Assembly: GCA_018292915.2 (NCBI GenBank)
Contig: JACVVK020000140.1
Span: 986,001 to 1,050,000, forward strand
Length of the DNA: 64,000 nt
DNA from: Batillaria attramentaria
Lineage: Eukaryota > Mollusca > Gastropoda > Batillariidae
Direction of reading: 5' to 3'
Shown here: in pieces, positions 60,397 through 64,000 of the stretch
Position numbering within the stretch: the stretch's first letter is position 1
Layout of the letters: the number at the start of each line of letters is the position of its first letter
Program-made: the position numbers and the translations under genes
The notes under the pieces: model-generated
What the model was told of the DNA's origin: nothing
Database searches by the model: none
The model's input: only the letters and a program-made list of their open reading frames with translations

Positions 60397-60750
60397 CACA
60401 CATAGAATTGTATTTTTGTTTGTTGCTTTTTAACTTGCATGCCAAATGTAACGAAGGAATGTTCAGGAAAACGAGGTAGCTATCACGCTGTCTTCTCCTG
60501 TGTCAAACCTGTCACGGAGTCTTTTTCTTTACTGGCAGTAATACAGTTTGGCGATGCTTAACACTTTGCGCGATCTTGCGCATCTCTGACAGGTGCTGGT
60601 TACCGTACATAAATCTCCACCAATCAGGAGTATCGGCACAAGCTCAAGCTCGTTGCGCCGTAAAACAAGCAAAAAAGAAATGGAATGGCAGCCCTGGGTG
60701 AATAAAAAACCGGAAGTCTAAGGGTGTGCACGTGAGTGATGGGGTAAAAT

Positions 60751-60756
<6 letters not shown>

Positions 60757-60830
<74 letters not shown>

Positions 60831-60860
60831 GGGGTGGGGGTGGGGGGTGAGGGGTGGGGG
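60757..60860. repeat. GA, TG and G-rich repeats
   Basis: (GA)n 60755-60789, (TG)n 60790-60828, then a GGGGTGGGGGT stretch. Confidence 0.95.
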
Positions 60861-61136
60861 AAGGGAGTTTTGAGGGTTAGCTCCTTAGGATTTAAACGTA
60901 TGTGCTGGGGGTTGGGGTGGGAAGCTTTTTAAGGTTAGCTCCTTATGATTTAAACGCGCGTACAGCATTTTATGTGACAATCATTTTGAAAAGGTACACC
61001 TCTTTAATTCTTTTTATCACTTCTCTTTTATTTTGCTCACTCATTTGTTTTTGTTTTAATGTGACGACATCACAAAACTGATGGATTTTCCACAAGGGCG
61101 ATGAAAGAAGTTAATGTTAATGTCAATGTCAAGTGT

Positions 61137-61180
61137 CATCATCATCATCGTCGTCGTCATCGTCGTCGTCGTCGTCGTCG

Positions 61181-61218
<38 letters not shown>

Positions 61219-61277
61219 GCCATCACCATACTCACTCACCATCATCATCATCATCATTATCATCATCATCATCATTA
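61137..61277 (-). repeat. (ATC)n/(GTC)n microsatellite touching the TM5-exon splice donor
   Basis: About 140 bp of CAT/CGT trinucleotides end at the donor. On the minus strand the intron begins GTAATGATGATGATGATGA. The repeat thus provides intron bases 3 onward. Confidence 0.95.
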
Positions 61278-61278
61278 C

Positions 61279-61483
61279 CTGAGACTTCACGCGATTTGCG
61301 AGATATCGTGGTGAAGATGAGCCCGTATGCTGTGCCGATGATGACGAGCGGGATGACGAACATGAAGAGGAGGGAGGCGATGGAATACAGCTGCCGTTGC
61401 CACTCCTCCTTGTAGGAGCCGTATGTGACACACTGGTAAAACTCCTCCTTGAACGGGCCCCTCTTCACGTGGAACACAACAGC
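61279..61483 (-). CDS. GPCR exon: extracellular loop 2 end, TM5, start of intracellular loop 3
   Basis: The exon is 205 nt on the minus strand, between the acceptor TTCCGTGTTTGTTTCAG and the donor TCTCAG followed by GTAATG. It starts in phase 0, has 68 codons and leaves one base. It reads AVVFHVKRGPFKEEFYQCVT, where the Cys is the conserved ECL2 disulphide partner. Then comes YGSYKEEWQRQLYS and TM5 (ASLLFMFVIPLVIIGTAYG), then LIFTTISRKSREVS. FYQCVT(Y/H)G with EEWQ-QLY and the FMFVIPL helix is characteristic of GnRH, AKH and corazonin receptors. The intron position between TM4 and TM5 and the exon size fit the three-exon plan known for GnRH receptor genes. Which subfamily it belongs to cannot be decided from this part alone. 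The upstream exon with TM1-TM4 is not in the window. Confidence 0.93.
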
Positions 61484-62032
61484 CTGAAACAAACACGGAA
61501 GACCCTGAACACTGACTTATACCACTCTACCACTATTAGAAGTCGTGGTTTAAAAAATCCATAATTCACTACGCGTGGTTTAACATTGTACCCATAACAA
61601 TCACACGTGAATTATGGCTGTATCTAGAGTGCACATGTACTGACCAAAGCAAAGTTCCAGCAGCGTGTTCTGGCTAAAGGATTTACGTCAGTATACGACG
61701 CGAAAAGCGACTAAAGAATAATTTACGTCACGACATGACGTGGTTCGACTTCGTACGGGAATGGGGACGAAGGAGCCTTGCCAGTCGCTTGTTGTGAAAT
61801 TGTTGATCTTTCGCTGCGTTTTATCCACAATCGGTCGTTTTTGTGACAAGCGTAAGCCTAGTTCCAGTTCTCTACTAAGACGGAGGCTTCGAAACGGACC
61901 TGCTGACTTCTCAAAGCCTATGGACAACGCGATGTAAAGCACCTCAGTCAGAGATGCCGTGCAAAGCCGGCATTTGGATTGCCGATGTCAACTTTCACAT
62001 CAAAGAAATGCAAGTTAAGACGTGGTATAAAT

Positions 62033-62195
62033 GATTTTCCCAATTCGGTGCCCACGATTCCGTAAAATACACCACACTCGTTTGTTGATTTCGACCGTAA
62101 AACTGCTCGTTAAAACTCGCAGTTTCACGGTCGAAATCAACAAACTCGTGTGATGTATTTTCCGTTGTCGGGGGCACCTCATTGTGAAAACTTTA
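62033..62195. mobile_element. Hairpin (MITE-like) element of about 160 bp
   Basis: The inner arms are AATACACCACACTCGTTTGT-TGATTTCGACCGTAAAACTGC and its near-exact inverse (62117-62158). The outer arms GATTTTCCCAATTCGGTGCC and GGCACCTCATTGTGAAAACT extend the pairing with mismatches. The loop is about 10 bases. Confidence 0.82.
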
Positions 62196-62521
62196 TGTCA
62201 AACATAGAACTGATGTCAGACGCGGGGCGCTGCACAGGGGATAAAAAGAAAGAAAAAGAAACGATTACTGGCAAGAAGATTAATGATATTATTGATAAAT
62301 GACGCGTACGATCGTGATTCGAACCATTACCGCTGTTTAAATGCATCGCATGCAATGTGCACAGACGTAAGCTTTCCGTTTAACTGGTGTGTGTAATAAT
62401 CCTTAAAGCTTAGAAGAGACTATCAAATCAGCCGACTCCGTCTTTTAAAAGTATTCATTCCTTCAATAAGAAAATCAGCGTGTCCACTTAACACAAACCC
62501 CTACAATAATGCCTCGGTTCT

Positions 62522-62795
62522 TAATCAACGTTTTGAAAATCCACGATTTCATGATGCACCTCCTTTTGACCGACCTTACGGGAAGGAGAAAAGGATAGTA
62601 CTGATTAGGGCTAGTACGGACTGTAAGGCCAGTATAGACTGTAAGAATACTGTAAAGACTAAGGATAGTACCGATTGGAAGGATAGTAAAGTATAGAAGG
62701 ATATAGTCAATCAACGTTTTGAAAATGCATGATTCAATGATGCAGTCTGCTTGGGTCCGACTTCACGGGCAGGGGGAAAGGATAGTACTGACTGT
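62522..62795 (+). repeat. Direct duplication flanking and seeding the 18-bp array
   Basis: AATCAACGTTTTGAAAAT with about 85 following bases occurs at 62522-62610 and 62708-62795, spaced about 185 bp apart. Each copy is followed by GGATAGTACTGA-type units. Confidence 0.8.
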
Positions 62796-63340
62796 AAGGA
62801 TAATAACGACTGAAAGGATAGTAACGACCAAAAGAGCAGTGTTGACTGTACGGATAGTATTGACTGTACGGATAGTGCCGACTCCAGGGATGGTAACGAT
62901 TGTAAGAATAGTACTGACTGTAAGAATGGTGCTGACTCTAAGGATGGTAACGATTGTAAGAATAGTGCTGACTGTAAGGATAATGCTGACTGTAAGAATA
63001 GTATTGACTGTAAGGATAGTGCTGACTCTAAGGATGGTAACGATTGTAAGAATAGTACTGACTGTAAGGATAGTGCTGACTGTAAGGATAGTATTGACTG
63101 TAAGGATAGTGCTGACTCTAAGGATGGTAACGATTGTAAGAATAGTACTGACTGTAAGGATAGTGCTGACTGTAAGGATAGTGTTGATTGTAAAGATAGT
63201 GCTGACTGTAAGGACAGTACCGACTGGAAGGATAGTAATGACTGCAAGGATAGTAACGACTAAAAGAATAGTGTTGATTGTAAGGATAGTAACAACTGTA
63301 AGACTAGTTCTGAGTGTACGGACGGCACCGACTTTGGGGT
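62590..63340 (+). repeat. 18-bp minisatellite with higher-order structure
   Basis: The units are variants of GACTGTAAGGATAGTGCT. In 62880-63180 a higher-order block recurs three times (CTCTAAGGATGGTAACGATT then TGTAAGAATAGTACTGAC and more). Because the unit is a multiple of three, long open frames exist on both strands (for example LQSALS/VRIVLT repeats). They arise from the array and carry no other coding evidence. Confidence 0.94.
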
Positions 63341-63344
63341 TAGT

Positions 63345-64000
63345 AACCTCTCACAACAGATTTGCTTGCGTAAGCATCTTAAACACGATTCCACGCTAAA
63401 AGAAAGAAAAAAAAAACCCTCAGACATTCAATGAATAGTCAAAAGCAAGGAATTCCGTATGGTTACACCATGAGAAAAGCAGCGGCTGAAGAGAGTGCTA
63501 TAAAACAAAGCAGGTCGTGCTTGTGGAAACATCTTAGGTATCAGTTCAGGGCACCAAATAGGCATAAGGGAAGATTGTCAATGAATATTCATGAACAAAA
63601 GTGACTGGCTAACACCCATTTTTCTCCCTGATACCGCTAACAGGAAGCTGGTCAGCATATTTCATACTTATGCAAATAACAAACCAGTGAAATGAAATGT
63701 TACGAGAAAATGACACCATTTCCCGTACGATAATAATAATTATTATTACCACGCGGGGAAACCATAACTTTACTTTCACTACACTTTCGAGGTTTCTATT
63801 TCAATCTGCGTGTAGCCAAGAGAACCCTGAGGTTCGGGAACCCGATTTCGTGTGATGTGAAAGAATATTAACTGCCGAGAATTTGCGAATGCAAGGGAAA
63901 TGTAATTCATAACCAGTCATACAATACTGAGGACATGCACACAGGAAAATAAAATATTCAAGGTGGTATTTCTGTCGTACGGATGCTGTGGTGTAAACTG
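63345..64000. other. Non-coding stretch at the window end
   Basis: AT-rich and unique-looking. No receptor exon (TM1-TM4) was recognised here on the minus strand. Confidence 0.5.

Noticed and set aside
58084..60399. Minus-strand frames inside 57375-60384
   Set aside because: They are antisense shadows of the LINE reverse transcriptase frame.
62711..63399. 178- and 226-codon frames on both strands with repeated LQS or VRIVLT peptides
   Set aside because: They exist only because the 18-bp unit is a multiple of three, and they are open on both strands.

Overview
This is a window from an animal nuclear genome, most likely a marine mollusc and probably a gastropod. Three things point that way. 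First, the only recognisable host protein-coding sequence is a split neuropeptide GPCR with phase-matched, canonical GT-AG splice sites. Second, intron-sized non-coding DNA is packed with tRNA-derived SINEs, LINE remnants and very long CA/GA/ATC microsatellites. Third, no bacterial-style gene arrangement is present. The species assignment is inference; the eukaryotic, intron-rich nature is seen directly.

Host gene. Four minus-strand exons chain together with compatible phases. They are a TM5 exon (61483-61279), a possible cassette exon (53209-53096), a TM6-TM7 exon (52260-51972) and a terminal exon for the cytoplasmic tail and stop codon (15085-14695). Together they encode the C-terminal part of a receptor of the GnRH/AKH/corazonin-type class A GPCR superfamily. 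The exons for TM1-TM4 are not in the window and should lie beyond base 64000. The predicted last intron is about 36.9 kb (51971-15086), and about 9 kb separates the TM5 and TM6 exons. Most of the window is therefore intron of this one gene. Bases 1-14694 are 3' UTR and downstream DNA.

Mobile DNA. An almost complete LINE (APE endonuclease plus reverse transcriptase, RTE-like, uninterrupted reading frame) sits antisense inside the TM5-TM6 intron, flanked by a 12-bp target-site duplication. A related truncated 3' end lies at 775-1121. Remnants of CR1/L2-type LINE C-termini and 3' tails occur near 16990, 22650, 23045, 27410, 30310, 34840, 37690-38820 and 41640. At least four tRNA-derived SINE families are present, many copies with clear target-site duplications. 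One insertion consists of only 24 bp of SINE tail. DNA-transposon-like and foldback structures occur at 3790-4650, 17190-17427, 18025-18127, 23796-24380, 31041-31634, 45199-46079 and 62033-62195. A young, roughly 1-kb duplication links 46605-47663 and 48448-49506.

Tandem repeats. Minisatellites lie at 11755-12240 (about 37 bp), 13397-13620 (about 32 bp), 13655-13905 (48 bp, nearly perfect), 15080-15530 (about 40 bp, carrying repeated copies of the terminal-exon splice acceptor) and 62590-63340 (18 bp). Microsatellites are dense throughout and often start at the 3' tails of retroelements.

The most interesting signals are the in-frame cassette exon in intracellular loop 3 of the receptor, the splice-acceptor-bearing minisatellite upstream of its last exon, and the long foldback elements.
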